Positions 1 to 9,800 of a stretch of DNA of 47,669 nt are shown here, one piece after another. Source of the stretch: Armatimonadota bacterium (lineage in GTDB: Bacteria > Armatimonadota > Hebobacteria > GCA-020354555 > CP070648); NCBI GenBank assembly GCA_020354555.1, contig CP070648.1, positions 4,156,246 to 4,203,914 of the forward strand, in the 5' to 3' direction. The number at the start of each line of letters is the position of its first letter. Position 1 is the first letter of the stretch. The notes under the pieces were generated by a model. It did no database searches, was not told the origin of the DNA, and was given only the letters and a program-made list of their open reading frames with translations. The position numbers were made by a program, and so were the translations under genes.

Positions 1-1612
1 GAACGCGTGTCTCCTCCCGCGCGCCGCCGACTTGCGTGCCCTTCTCGGCCATGATGTAGGCGGTGAGGAAGATGAGCAACTCCGAGTCACTGTAGTCGTA
101 GCTCGTGCCGGTGAACAAGATCTTGCCGATAATGGGGATCTCGCTCAGCAGCGGCACTTTGCGTTTGCTCTCGCTGATGTTCTTGCGGATGAAGCCACCC
201 ATGACTATCGTCTCGCCGTCGTCCACACGCAGCCGCGTCGGCAGCGTGGTTGCCGTGGGCTGCGGTATCTGCTCGCCGTCCGGGCCAGTGATGAAGCCCG
301 CGATGTCGGAGATCACGGTGGTGACGTCACACGTGATGGAGTTGTCCCCATTCACCTGCGGCAGAATTGTGAACGTGGTCACGACCGGCAACGCGTTGAG
401 GATGTTGCTGGTGATGACCTGGCTGCCGGCGAACCCCGGCGGCTGCACGACGGTTTCGCTGGTGAAGTAGAAGAAGGTACGGCTGATGGTGAACGTCACC
501 GGCTGGTTATTCATGGTCGCCAGGCGCGGCGCGTTGATAACGCGCGCCCGCTGCTCGTTGAGCAGTGCCTGAAGCAGGGCTGTGAAGTTGCCCTTGGCAA
601 AGGATATCCCCACGTTGCCGCCTGCGGCTATACCGGCAACATCCATGCTGGTCTCGCCGCCGATCCAACTCCAGTCAATCCCGAACCGGCGCGCATCCTC
701 GACGCGCATTTCGACGAACTGCGCCTCCACCATCACCTGCGGGATGCGCACGTCGAGAGTCTCGACCAGCTTGCGGAATTGTTCGATGGCTTCGGGCGGC
801 CCTTGAACGATGAGTGCGTTAAGCGGCGCGAACGCGACGGGCGGCGATAGGCCTTCGGGCAGCATGTGCTCGAGAGGCGCCCCCGCGCTAATGGCCAGCT
901 CCTCTTCCGCGGCGAGTTCCTCGCCCGGGAGCACTTCCCCCGCGCCCGGCGCCGGCTCGATGACGCCGGGCAGGACGACCTGGCTCAGCTCCTCGAACGG
1001 GTTGCCGGAGACCGCCGCGGCGGTCCTGGCGCGGGGGCCCGATCTCATGTTGGCTTGATTGCCGACACCGAGCGGCTGCCCCACGCGCTCGCCGGGCTGG
1101 CCGTAGGGAAAGACCACTTTCTGCATCCTGCGATAGGAGTCAGTGTACGGCTCGTCGGCGCCGCCGAAGAAATATGCGAGGTCCTGCGCCTTCATGTATT
1201 CGAGGGTGAGCACGGCCCTGGTCTCTTCCGGCTTGAGAGACTCCGGCAGCGGCTCGGCCTCGACCGGCTTCGGCTCCGAGTGACTGCCCCGCGGCTCGCC
1301 GCTGACGACGTACACCCCGCGCTCTTTCCACCAGTAGAGCTTGTTGGCCGCGCAAATGAGGTCGAGGATCTCCTCGGGCGTCTTCTGCGAGAGATTCATG
1401 GACACCGTGCCCTGGACATCGTCAGTCATCAGGACGTCCATGTCTTGCGCCTGCGCGATCAGGCGGATGACCTCCTCCACTGGCGCGTCTTTGAGGGTGA
1501 GGGTCTCAATGCCCGTCGGCGGCTCCTCGCCGATTGCGGGTAACGCGATGAGCACAGAGACTGCGCACGTCAGTGCGAGGATGGTGCGCCTGAGCGTCGC
1601 TACTCGTATCAT
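1..1612 (-). CDS. pilQ: Type IV pilus secretin PilQ, C-terminus cut by window edge
   Basis: Outer-membrane secretin, the gated ring through which the pilus leaves the cell. I read 537 codons from ATG at 1612, with GGAGGG a few bases upstream; the frame is still open at base 1. Residues 1-28 look like a signal peptide. An STN domain follows (about 35-105), then a short segment with LAYFFGG (145-151). The C-terminal half is a typical secretin core. It contains VEAQFVEMRVED, a stretch on mutating gates and strands (INAPRLATMNNQPV), the signature VPLLSEIPIIGKILF, and ELLIFLTAYIM close to the edge. It lies last in pilM-N-O-P order, as is usual. Family assignment is firm. Only a few residues of the core plus any C-terminal tail should be missing. 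Confidence 0.93.
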   Translation of the reverse strand, partial: MIRVATLRRTILALTCAVSVLIALPAIGEEPPTGIETLTLKDAPVEEVIRLIAQAQDMDVLMTDDVQGTVSMNLSQKTPEEILDLICAANKLYWWKERGVYVVSGEPRGSHSEPKPVEAEPLPESLKPEETRAVLTLEYMKAQDLAYFFGGADEPYTDSYRRMQKVVFPYGQPGERVGQPLGVGNQANMRSGPRARTAAAVSGNPFEELSQVVLPGVIEPAPGAGEVLPGEELAAEEELAISAGAPLEHMLPEGLSPPVAFAPLNALIVQGPPEAIEQFRKLVETLDVRIPQVMVEAQFVEMRVEDARRFGIDWSWIGGETSMDVAGIAAGGNVGISFAKGNFTALLQALLNEQRARVINAPRLATMNNQPVTFTISRTFFYFTSETVVQPPGFAGSQVITSNILNALPVVTTFTILPQVNGDNSITCDVTTVISDIAGFITGPDGEQIPQPTATTLPTRLRVDDGETIVMGGFIRKNISESKRKVPLLSEIPIIGKILFTGTSYDYSDSELLIFLTAYIMAEKGTQVGGAREETRV

Positions 1613-1817
1613 TTGGCACCCTCCTACTTTGGGCCTGCGGCGAACCGCTTTTACGCCGGGAAATCGCCCCCCGAGGCATCCTACACAGTCGACCGGCGCC
1701 CGACGGGACGGACGGCCCGCCGGGCGCGCAACGAAACGCGGCCCGGCCTGCTACCACTCCGGCAGCAGCCGGTCTCAGCAACGCATGCCGTTTCTACGCC
1801 GGCGTGCCACGTACCTC

Positions 1818-2645
1818 TTAGAAACCTCGCCCAAATCCGCTGCCGCCGAAGCCGGATCGGCCACCGAAGCCGGATCGGCCGCCGTAGCCGCCGACGCCGC
1901 CACGCCCGCCGACGCCGCCCATCCCGCCGTAGCCGCTACGCCCACCATAGCCGCCTATGCCGCCGTAGCCGCCGACCCCGCCGTAGCCGCTACGCCCACC
2001 ATAGCCGCTCATGCCGCCGTAGCCACTACGTCCGCCGTAACCACCCATGCCGCCGTAGCCACTACGTCCGCCGTAACCACCCATGCCGCCGTAGCCGCCG
2101 CCGTAGCCGCCGCGCCCACCGTAGCCGCCGCCAATACCGTAACGAGACATCCCCGGCATACCGGCCGTGCTGGAGTAGGCCGCGGTCCCGCCGAACCAGA
2201 ACGCCATGTCCATGACCGAAGCATGCCGCACCGGGATGATCCCGAGGTGATCCGCGCCTTCGGAGGTCGGAGCCTGATCCGACACCGGGACGATCGGCGG
2301 CTCACTGACGCTCGGCGGGGGCGGGGGCGGCGGGGTCATTGCAGCCGGGTAGATGTGGTACACCTCACCCTCGAGCCGGTACGTCAGGTTGAGACTCTCC
2401 AGCACCGCGCGCAGCGCTTGGTCCCAACTCACGTCGTTGAGGCTCACATTGGCCGTTCCCCGAGCGCCACCTTCGAGCACGAAACTCCGGTCCGTGTTCT
2501 TGAAGAGCATGGTCAGAGCGCTCTGCAGGTCGGCGTCCTTCAACTCCAAGGAGATACGATCTTCCTGGGCCAACGCGGCACCCGATGAGCTGAACGCCAG
2601 ACCGATCATGAACGCGCACACTACCACCCACGCTGTCGTCCGCAT
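1818..2645 (-). CDS. Secretin N-domain (STN) protein with Gly/Tyr-rich repeat tail
   Basis: 275 residues. A signal peptide (1-26, AALA|Q) is followed by an STN domain (about 29-99) similar to that of the downstream PilQ. Then come a Pro linker (PPPPPPP at 105-111) and a segment ending in MAFWFGG (147-153), which matches LAYFFGG in PilQ. The secretin pore is absent: residues 168-275 are almost only Gly, Tyr, Arg, Ser and Met in GYGGRSGYGGMG units, ending SGFGRGF. So it looks like a paralogue of the PilQ N-terminal half with a low-complexity tail. The start at 2645 has GGAGGTG upstream. It sits between the pilP-like gene and pilQ, so a role at the periplasmic face of the secretin is likely. I know no named family with this architecture. 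Confidence 0.85.
   Translation of the reverse strand: MRTTAWVVVCAFMIGLAFSSSGAALAQEDRISLELKDADLQSALTMLFKNTDRSFVLEGGARGTANVSLNDVSWDQALRAVLESLNLTYRLEGEVYHIYPAAMTPPPPPPPSVSEPPIVPVSDQAPTSEGADHLGIIPVRHASVMDMAFWFGGTAAYSSTAGMPGMSRYGIGGGYGGRGGYGGGYGGMGGYGGRSGYGGMGGYGGRSGYGGMSGYGGRSGYGGVGGYGGIGGYGGRSGYGGMGGVGGRGGVGGYGGRSGFGGRSGFGGSGFGRGF
1821..2144 (-). repeat. Tandem repeat coding for GYGG-type units
   Basis: This stretch codes for the Gly/Tyr-rich tail. A 36-base unit is present twice without change (2011-2046 and 2047-2082), with partial and diverged units on both sides. The unit gives 12 residues, GYGGRSGYGGMG in one register. Tail length could change by slippage. Confidence 0.85.
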
Positions 2646-2656
2646 CGTACACCTCC

Positions 2657-2673
2657 CTACCCGTGACGGGTAG
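2657..2673 (-). promoter_or_regulatory. Hairpin directly upstream of the ribosome binding site
   Basis: On the minus strand this is a perfect 7-bp stem, CTACCCG-TCA-CGGGTAG. It is followed at once by GGAGGTG and the ATG of the STN protein. It could affect access of ribosomes or mark an RNA end. The rest of the gap 2646-2795 shows nothing I can name. Confidence 0.4.
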
Positions 2674-2795
2674 CAACCAGATTCGTCCGCTTCGCCTCCG
2701 CCACTGCACGCTGCACCGCGCCCGACTGCCTGTCGTCGCGGCGCCCCGAGAGCAAGTCTGTCTGCCGCTGCAGGCCACGGCCCGCGTGCTACGCC

Positions 2796-3509
<714 letters not shown>

Positions 3510-3560
3510 TGCCTTCTCCACAACTTTGGACGACCGGCACTGGCCCAGGGTTCCCCGACG

Positions 3561-4298
3561 TCAGTCGCGGCCGCCACCGCCCATGCGCAACCGGATCTTC
3601 GTGCCGCCCGGCGCGCCCGGCGCACGCGCTCCGCCAGCCTTCGCAGCCCCGGCAGGCCCACGCATTGCCGCTATGGCGGCCGGTGACGGCCGGGCCAGCG
3701 CCTGCTGCGTCATGATGTACACGGTAAGCGGCATGGTGACATTGAGATTCGGGCTCGTGCCCTGGATAGTGATCCCCCCGATGACCCCAATGCGCGGCAT
3801 ATCCTTGAGCTGGCGCAGGAAGTTGAGTGCGGCAGGCAAGCTCTTGGCCTGGATGCCGAAGCCTCCCATCGGCAGAGTCAGGAGCGGCGGCAACAGGGTT
3901 GGCTGTAGGGGCGAAGCAGGCACAACTATGCCTCGCGGTTGGTAGCCCCGGGAGGCGAAGAATTGCAGCAACGCCGGGCCGGTGCCCGTGCTGTACTCGC
4001 GGTGCAAATCGAACATGGCCTGGAACGGCTCGGTCGATAGCTTGGGCATCGAGGCCAACAATTCCTCTGCCGCGCTTTGCGCCGTGTCCCGGCTCTGCTG
4101 CGCTTGGCTAAGGGCGGCGACTTTCTCCGGCAGTTGTCGCCACGTCGCCTCGGCCTGCTCCTGCTTCGCGCGCACATCCTTGATGTGCTGCAGCTGCGGT
4201 TGGAGGAATGCGAGCGAGAACGCGACGAGCAGCGCCACGAAGATGACCCCGCTGGCGCCTATTATGTGGAGTCTGTTGACACGCGACAAGAAGTTCAT
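3561..4298 (-). CDS. pilO: Type IV pilus assembly protein PilO
   Basis: 245 residues from ATG at 4298, preceded by GAGGGA; the frame stays open further upstream, but that part only overlaps pilN. A short cytoplasmic start is followed by a membrane helix (about 11-33), a coiled coil (about 34-80, rich in Gln, Glu and Ala), and a ferredoxin-like periplasmic domain containing LLQFFASRGYQPRGI and LNFLRQLKDMPRIGVI. PilO pairs with PilN and links PilM to PilP and the secretin. The C-terminus is Gly/Ala/Pro-rich and ends KIRLRMGGGGRD, resembling the LRLGGGRN sequence found twice in PilN. The gap to pilN is 20 bases. Confidence 0.88.
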   Translation of the reverse strand: MNFLSRVNRLHIIGASGVIFVALLVAFSLAFLQPQLQHIKDVRAKQEQAEATWRQLPEKVAALSQAQQSRDTAQSAAEELLASMPKLSTEPFQAMFDLHREYSTGTGPALLQFFASRGYQPRGIVVPASPLQPTLLPPLLTLPMGGFGIQAKSLPAALNFLRQLKDMPRIGVIGGITIQGTSPNLNVTMPLTVYIMTQQALARPSPAAIAAMRGPAGAAKAGGARAPGAPGGTKIRLRMGGGGRD

Positions 4299-4318
4299 GG
4301 CTGATCCCTCAACCCGAT

Positions 4319-5212
4319 TCAGTTGCGGCCGCCGCCCAATCTCAGCTTGATCTGGCCGGGTTGTGCGCCCCGCCCGCCGGCACGCCCGGCACGGTCGCCC
4401 GCCGCGGGCGCCCCGCCCACCGGCGGTCGCGGCGGGACCAACCGCCGCGCGGCTTCCGGCCTCATGGTACACACGAAGGTCACGGCGATGGGCAGGCGGT
4501 CGGTCATCAGCGCCGCCGCCCCGCGCGCGGCGCCTCGCGCTCCCGGTCCGGCGGTGCGCCGGGCGAGTGGGCCCACACCGCCGGCGGCAGGCCGAGCGCC
4601 GCTGCGCGACGGCTCATTGCGCCCCCCGCCGAGACGCAACTGAAGCCCCCCCGACGCGGCAGGTCGGGCCGCACCAACCCGTGCCCTGGCGCCGGGTGCC
4701 GGCCGCGCGCCGGCTCCTTGATTCCAACCGCCAGGGACGCCTCCGATAGAGAAGGCGACGTTTGCGTAGACCGGCGAACGAATGATGTTGAGGTACGCCT
4801 TGCGGAACGTCTCCAGACTCTCGGTTCTTCCCTGGATCTGCACCTGCAGCGGGGATGGCGCCAGCGAGTGGATCTGCACCCTGCTGTAGATCCACTTCGC
4901 CATCTCGGCCAGAGTGTCCGCCCAGGCCGCATGGTACTGGTCAATCTGCTTGTCCCAGGTGACCCAGCGACCGTAGAACCCGGCCTCCGCCTGGGTGGTC
5001 TGGATGGCCTTGTCGTACTTGCCGACGTTGGCCGCCAGGTCTTGCCAGTATGCGAGTTCCCTTTCCGCATCGGCGACCTGACCCCTGACTCTCGTCATGA
5101 CGAAGCCGAGCACCGCCAACTCCAGGAGGATGACGACGATGACGAGGATGATGACGCTGCGGATGCGCTGCCGTTCGAGAATGTGGGCGGGCAGGAGGTT
5201 AATCTTGATCAT
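4319..5212 (-). CDS. pilN: Type IV pilus assembly protein PilN with long repeat-bearing tail
   Basis: 297 residues, longer than a typical PilN because of its tail. It begins MIKINLLP, the conserved cytoplasmic motif that binds PilM. A membrane helix (about 18-40), a coiled coil and a ferredoxin-like domain follow (about 110-157, with FRKAYLNIIRSPVYANVAFSI). From about 160 it is Gly/Ala/Arg/Pro-rich and holds LRLGGGRN at 192-199 and again as the last eight residues (290-297). Between them a strand-like LPIAVTFVCTM (240-250) could be a displaced last strand of the domain. The start is four bases after the pilM stop and GGAG lies in the pilM end, so translation is probably coupled. Confidence 0.9.
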   Translation of the reverse strand: MIKINLLPAHILERQRIRSVIILVIVVILLELAVLGFVMTRVRGQVADAERELAYWQDLAANVGKYDKAIQTTQAEAGFYGRWVTWDKQIDQYHAAWADTLAEMAKWIYSRVQIHSLAPSPLQVQIQGRTESLETFRKAYLNIIRSPVYANVAFSIGGVPGGWNQGAGARPAPGARARVGAARPAASGGLQLRLGGGRNEPSRSGARPAAGGVGPLARRTAGPGARGAARGAAALMTDRLPIAVTFVCTMRPEAARRLVPPRPPVGGAPAAGDRAGRAGGRGAQPGQIKLRLGGGRN

Positions 5213-5216
5213 CGTC

Positions 5217-6638
5217 TCACTCCAGGATATCTCGTATGGCCAGCCCGACGGCGATGGGCAACAGACACCCGACCTCGTCGAGGTACTGCTTCCTGTAGAA
5301 GGGCGGCAGGAAGTCGAGTTTGATCAGAGGATCGCCGAGGTCGACGCGGATTCCGATTTCGTTGGAGATGAAGGGGGCGAGGTTTTCGAGCTTGGCGGTA
5401 CCCCCGAAGAGCACGATCCGATCCACGCTCGAGTCCGGATAGCGAGAGCGATAGTATTCGAGGGAGCGGCGGATCTCGGCGACCAACTCCGAGAGCGCCG
5501 GCAGCATCGCCTCGTATACCCTGCGCGTGACGGCATGCGTGCTGAGCTCGATGCTCGGCGCGGGGAAGGATTCCGCCGGCGCCTGCTCAAGCGGCTGTTC
5601 CTCGGCGGCTTGGGCCTCGGGCGGCGGCTCGGCGGCTGTCGGCTCTGGAGGCTGGGGAAAGTCGAAGATCTGCTCCGGTACCGGAGCCGCCTCGCGCCGA
5701 GCGGGCACATCATCCAGCTCGGCTGAGAGATCGAAAACGGGTTCGGCGGCAGCGCCCTCCGCCGCGGCGGGCGCCTCCTCGCCAGCTTCGGCGGGCGCCT
5801 GTGGCGTTTCGGGCATCTCGATCTCTGTCTCAGCGGGCGGGGGCATGGCAGCCGCGGGCCGCTCGCCGAGTATGACCATGCCGGCTTCTTTCTTCAGCCG
5901 CTCGGCTTCGGCGAGGTCGCGGCCGAGGTTTTCGCTGATCGCATTGGTCAGACTGTCGCCCGCCATCGGGACCGGGCGGTTGAAACTGAGCAGCCCGTCG
6001 CGGATGATGCTGATGTCGGTGGTGGTGGCGCCGACGTTAACCAGCGCGATCGTCTCGTCGTACAGCCCGTCGTCGGCGCGCACGTCCACCAGAGAGCGCG
6101 TCGCCGCGAGCCCTTCGATGTCCAACGCGCGGGGCCGCAGTCCGGCGACCTGAAATGTGGCGAGGTAGGCGTTGATCATGTCCTCTTGCGCCACGGCGAG
6201 CAGGACTTCCATATTCTGCCGTTCCTCGGGCAGCTCTTCGGGCTCCGCCAACGGCTGGTAATCCATGATCACCTCGCTGGCGGCGAAGGGGATGTGGCGT
6301 TCCACCTCCCAGCGCATGGTGTCGGCCAATTCCGGCCGCGACATCTTGGGCACCTCGATCGGACGCACAACGAGCGAGGACTGCCCGGCGACGGACGCGA
6401 CCGCCTCGCGGGTGCGTATGCCTTGCGCCTGGAGCAGCCCGCGAATGGCAGTACCCAGCGCTGCGGGGTCGACGATGACGCCGTTCGCGATCACCTCCGG
6501 CGGGGTCGGGCGGATGCCCACGTTGAGGAGCTGCAGCGAACCCCGTGAGGAGCGCATCTCGACGACCTTGATCAGGTTGGTGCCGATGTCCAACCCGAGA
6601 ACGGTCATGTCACGGGCGATGCTAGGAATGGCTGGCAT
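5217..6638 (-). CDS. pilM: Type IV pilus assembly ATPase-like protein PilM
   Basis: 473 residues; PilM is actin-like and cytoplasmic and binds the N-terminus of PilN. The phosphate-binding start is LGLDIGTNLIKVVE (about 14-27). Further on come VALVNVGATTTDISII-type residues (197-212) and IVLFGGTAKLENL (408-420), the second nucleotide-binding loop. Residues about 258-368 are a Pro/Ala/Glu-rich insert between the LKKEAG helix and VYEAMLPALSELV, which most PilM proteins lack. ATG at 6638 is preferred over M11 because AAGGGA lies at the right distance. It is the first gene of the operon behind a good promoter. Confidence 0.93.
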   Translation of the reverse strand: MPAIPSIARDMTVLGLDIGTNLIKVVEMRSSRGSLQLLNVGIRPTPPEVIANGVIVDPAALGTAIRGLLQAQGIRTREAVASVAGQSSLVVRPIEVPKMSRPELADTMRWEVERHIPFAASEVIMDYQPLAEPEELPEERQNMEVLLAVAQEDMINAYLATFQVAGLRPRALDIEGLAATRSLVDVRADDGLYDETIALVNVGATTTDISIIRDGLLSFNRPVPMAGDSLTNAISENLGRDLAEAERLKKEAGMVILGERPAAAMPPPAETEIEMPETPQAPAEAGEEAPAAAEGAAAEPVFDLSAELDDVPARREAAPVPEQIFDFPQPPEPTAAEPPPEAQAAEEQPLEQAPAESFPAPSIELSTHAVTRRVYEAMLPALSELVAEIRRSLEYYRSRYPDSSVDRIVLFGGTAKLENLAPFISNEIGIRVDLGDPLIKLDFLPPFYRKQYLDEVGCLLPIAVGLAIRDILE

Positions 6639-6685
6639 ATACGTTCCCTTGCTGGCGTGGCCGGCGACCCAGGCTTTCCGCGGTC

Positions 6686-6714
6686 ATTATAGCACACGCG
6701 CAGTGCGGCGGCAA
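6686..6714 (-). promoter_or_regulatory. Sigma-70-type promoter of the pilMNOPQ operon
   Basis: On the minus strand: TTGCCG (6714-6709), a 17-base spacer, and a perfect TATAAT (6691-6686), about 48 bases before the pilM start. No other such match lies in the gap 6639-6854. Confidence 0.75.
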
Positions 6715-6854
6715 GGTCGCCTGCGGACGCCCGAGCGCCTCGGATATCGCCCCGATTCGACTCAGCCGGACTGCCCCCCTGCACGCTCTGATGCGAGCCG
6801 GCTTCCACGCCGCCAGTCGCGATCTCGCGCGCTTTCCGCTATCAGAAGCGTCGG

Positions 6855-9800
6855 TCATGGAAGCTCTGGGTCGAAGGCCTGGTAATACACGTCGCTGTCC
6901 GCGGCCGCTTCCCCGGCAGGCCCGGTGGGCGCGCCGCGAGTGCTTGTCCAGAACAGCCACACTTGCGCGTACCGCGGGTCCTTCACTGCGTACAGCCCGA
7001 GCTCGTTGGCGCGGTGGTCAACCGGCACCGCGCGCGCCGCGCGTTCGGCGCCGAAGACCAGGGGCGCGGTGAGTCTCGACCCCGACCCGCCCTCGTAGAT
7101 GAAGTGCGCCTGAGCGCTGCCGCCGACCACCGCCAAGACTTCGACGTAAATGCGGTCGGTAGCGTTCAACGCGAACGGGCCCTGTCGTTCGACAATTGTG
7201 TACTGCCGCGGCACCGGGTCGAGCTTGGGGCTGAGCGCGGTCTGGAACAACAGCGCGTTGACGTTCCCCGGTGTGCTCCGCCGGTACACCCTGAAGTAGA
7301 TTTGCGCATTCTCCGTGGCGTAGTCGGCATACTCGCCGTACGCCGTGAAGTTGAAGGCCCACACGCCCTCGGGTATCGCCGTCACATCCGGGGTCACGGC
7401 CTGGGTGTCGAACGGGATCCCGGCGCCGACCGCGAGGTCGACCCCAGCCGCGTCGGGCCCGCGCTGATGGAGCTGTCCCGCGGTGGCCGGCTCGGCCGAC
7501 GCCTCGTCGTGGAAGTAATACGTCAGTGCCTCGCGCAGGCTCAGGTACATGATGTCCGCACCTGCGGTCGGCTGGCCGCCCTGGGTCCAGAACACCCACA
7601 GGCGCGGATCGTAGGGGACCGGTTGCGGGGCGCCGCCGCCGTCGAGGTAGCGATAGGTTTCGACGAATGCGGACGGGTTTGATTCGTCGGCCGGGTCGGT
7701 GGTGAGCCGCAGCAGCTTCGGCGTGTAGTCCGCCGTCACCTCCGCCAGCGGATCGGCGCTGAAGTAGACCGTGCCGAGCGCCGGATCGAACTCGGGGTTG
7801 TACGTTCCGTCGTTGATGCGATAGCGGCCGGTGCCGAGATCCACCGGCGCGCCTGCCAGCCGGACGCCGCCGACGTAGATATTGACTTCCCCGTCGACCG
7901 GCGGGTCCGATATCACCCATTCCTTATGGCGGCTGGCGAACACCGTCCGGCCCGCGCCGGGAGTAAGCGTTTCCGAGAAGCGCGCAAACGGCGCCTGCGC
8001 GAGTGTGCCCGGCTCGTAGCGAGCGCAGTAGATGTCGTAGTTGCCGTGATACTGCGAGGCGCCGGAGAATACGACCCACAGGTAGCCGTCGAAGCCGAAC
8101 GCGCTGGGATGACGCGAGGCTTCCAGGCCTGCGGAGGTGACAAGCGCTTGCCTCGCCCACCCGCTCCACGCGCCGCCGCCCGCGGGGCGGCTGCGGTAGA
8201 GCACCGCCAGCGCGGACGCCTGGGTTGTGCTGTGCTCGCTGAAGACGACGTAGTCGTATTCATTCACGCCGTCATCCAGAGCTTGCAGCACCGGCCGCGG
8301 GCGCAGCCGAAAGACGTCGCTCATGTTGGCCGGGTTGCCGCTGGCCCCGGCGACGTCGGGTAGATCCTGGACCTCGCCGGGTGCCTGCCATGGCGAGGCC
8401 CACAGCAAGCGGTTATCGTAGGTATGCCCGCCGGTGCCGGTCTGCCGCAGCGCCGAGCCGCCCCAGAAAAGCCACTCATTGCCGTCGGCATCGACGCCGT
8501 GGCCGGGCGTGAGGTGGCCCTTGCTGATCCAGCCCGCAGGCACGTCCATGGGGTCCCAAGCAGGCGCCGGATAGCTCACGGCGCCTGCCCACGCGTCGGT
8601 GGGGCGATCCAGCGCATCGTACCACAGCATGTACGGATCGGCCTCGGTCGGCTCCGTGCCGTCGGTTCGATGATTGCTCGACCAGAACACACGCAGCGTA
8701 TCCGGGTCAACCCAGGTGACGCACGGATCCACGTCAACCCCCAGCACCGGATCTCCGTTGTTGTCGTAACCCGTGAGGCGGCGTTCGACGACGCGGACCC
8801 TGACGGGAGAGCCATCGCGAGTGGTGACGCCGAAAGCCGTGGCCACGGCATCGGGCGGTGCGCTGTAGGTGCCCGAGGGCTGGTCGTGCGGGACGACGAG
8901 GTCATCCGCGAGGTTGCCGGGGTCGTCGAGCAGCAGCCATCCCTGGTCGGGGCGCACGGCGCCGACCGGGGTCTTGGCGATAATTGACATGACGCTCGTT
9001 GGGTCAATGTCCCAATAGGTCGGCCGCGATTCCTCCCACGGCGTCGGCTGCAGGCTGGTCAGATCGGCGCGCTCGAGACGCACCGCGGCCAAGCCGGTGA
9101 GCGGATCCACGTCCCTGGGGTCAACCTGAATCGGGTTGAGGTCGAGGTTGCCGAGGTTAAGCAGCGCCGGCATGGGGACGCCCGCGACGGTTCCCGGCGG
9201 CGCCTTGGCGGCGTCCACCGTTTCGGACGCGATCCTGAGCCAGGGTTGGAGCGAGAGGGTCGCCGCAATCTGGAACGGCGCGAAGCCGCCCGGGGCAGGC
9301 ACCTCGACGAGCCGGCCGTCCACGTCGAAGTCGAACTCGTTCTCGAATTTCGTTTCCCCGGGGTCCCACGTCATGTTGCCGTTGAGGTCAACGTAGATCG
9401 CCATCTCGGAGGTCAGCGGGTTCAGATTCGGCGCCTGGTAGATGCCGGGGGAGAGATAGCGCGGTATGTCGCCCCACACCCAGACATTGTCGCTCTGCCC
9501 CGGGCCGAGCGACGCGTGATCGGGGCCGATGTTGATGCGATTCTCGGCCAGGTAGTTCTCGTCGCGGAACTCGTAGCTCGGATACGTGCCGCCCGCCTGG
9601 GCGAGATCCACCTTGCTCCAGCGCACGACGTTGCGGGGATAGGTCGGCCCGGTGCCGGTGATGGACTGCTTGCTGATGTTGACCACGGCGAAGGAGGTGT
9701 TCTGCGTCTGCGTGCCCGGGTTGACGGCGGCGCCGCCGGCGAGATCATATGCCACCGGCGTCACCTCCAGCGGGTTGTGAATCATGAAGTCGAATTCCTG

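Noticed and set aside
1821-2144. CRISPR-like array
   Set aside because: The 36-base units stand side by side without spacers and code for GYGG repeats in frame.
4299-4472. N-terminal extension of PilO
   Set aside because: It overlaps the pilN end and is Arg/Gly/Ala-rich. The inner ATG at 4298 has a good ribosome binding site and directly precedes the membrane helix.
4322-4639. Frameshift or duplication error at the pilN end
   Set aside because: The second LRLGGGRN copy differs from the first at six of eight codons by synonymous changes, and the frame is continuous, so an assembly error is unlikely.
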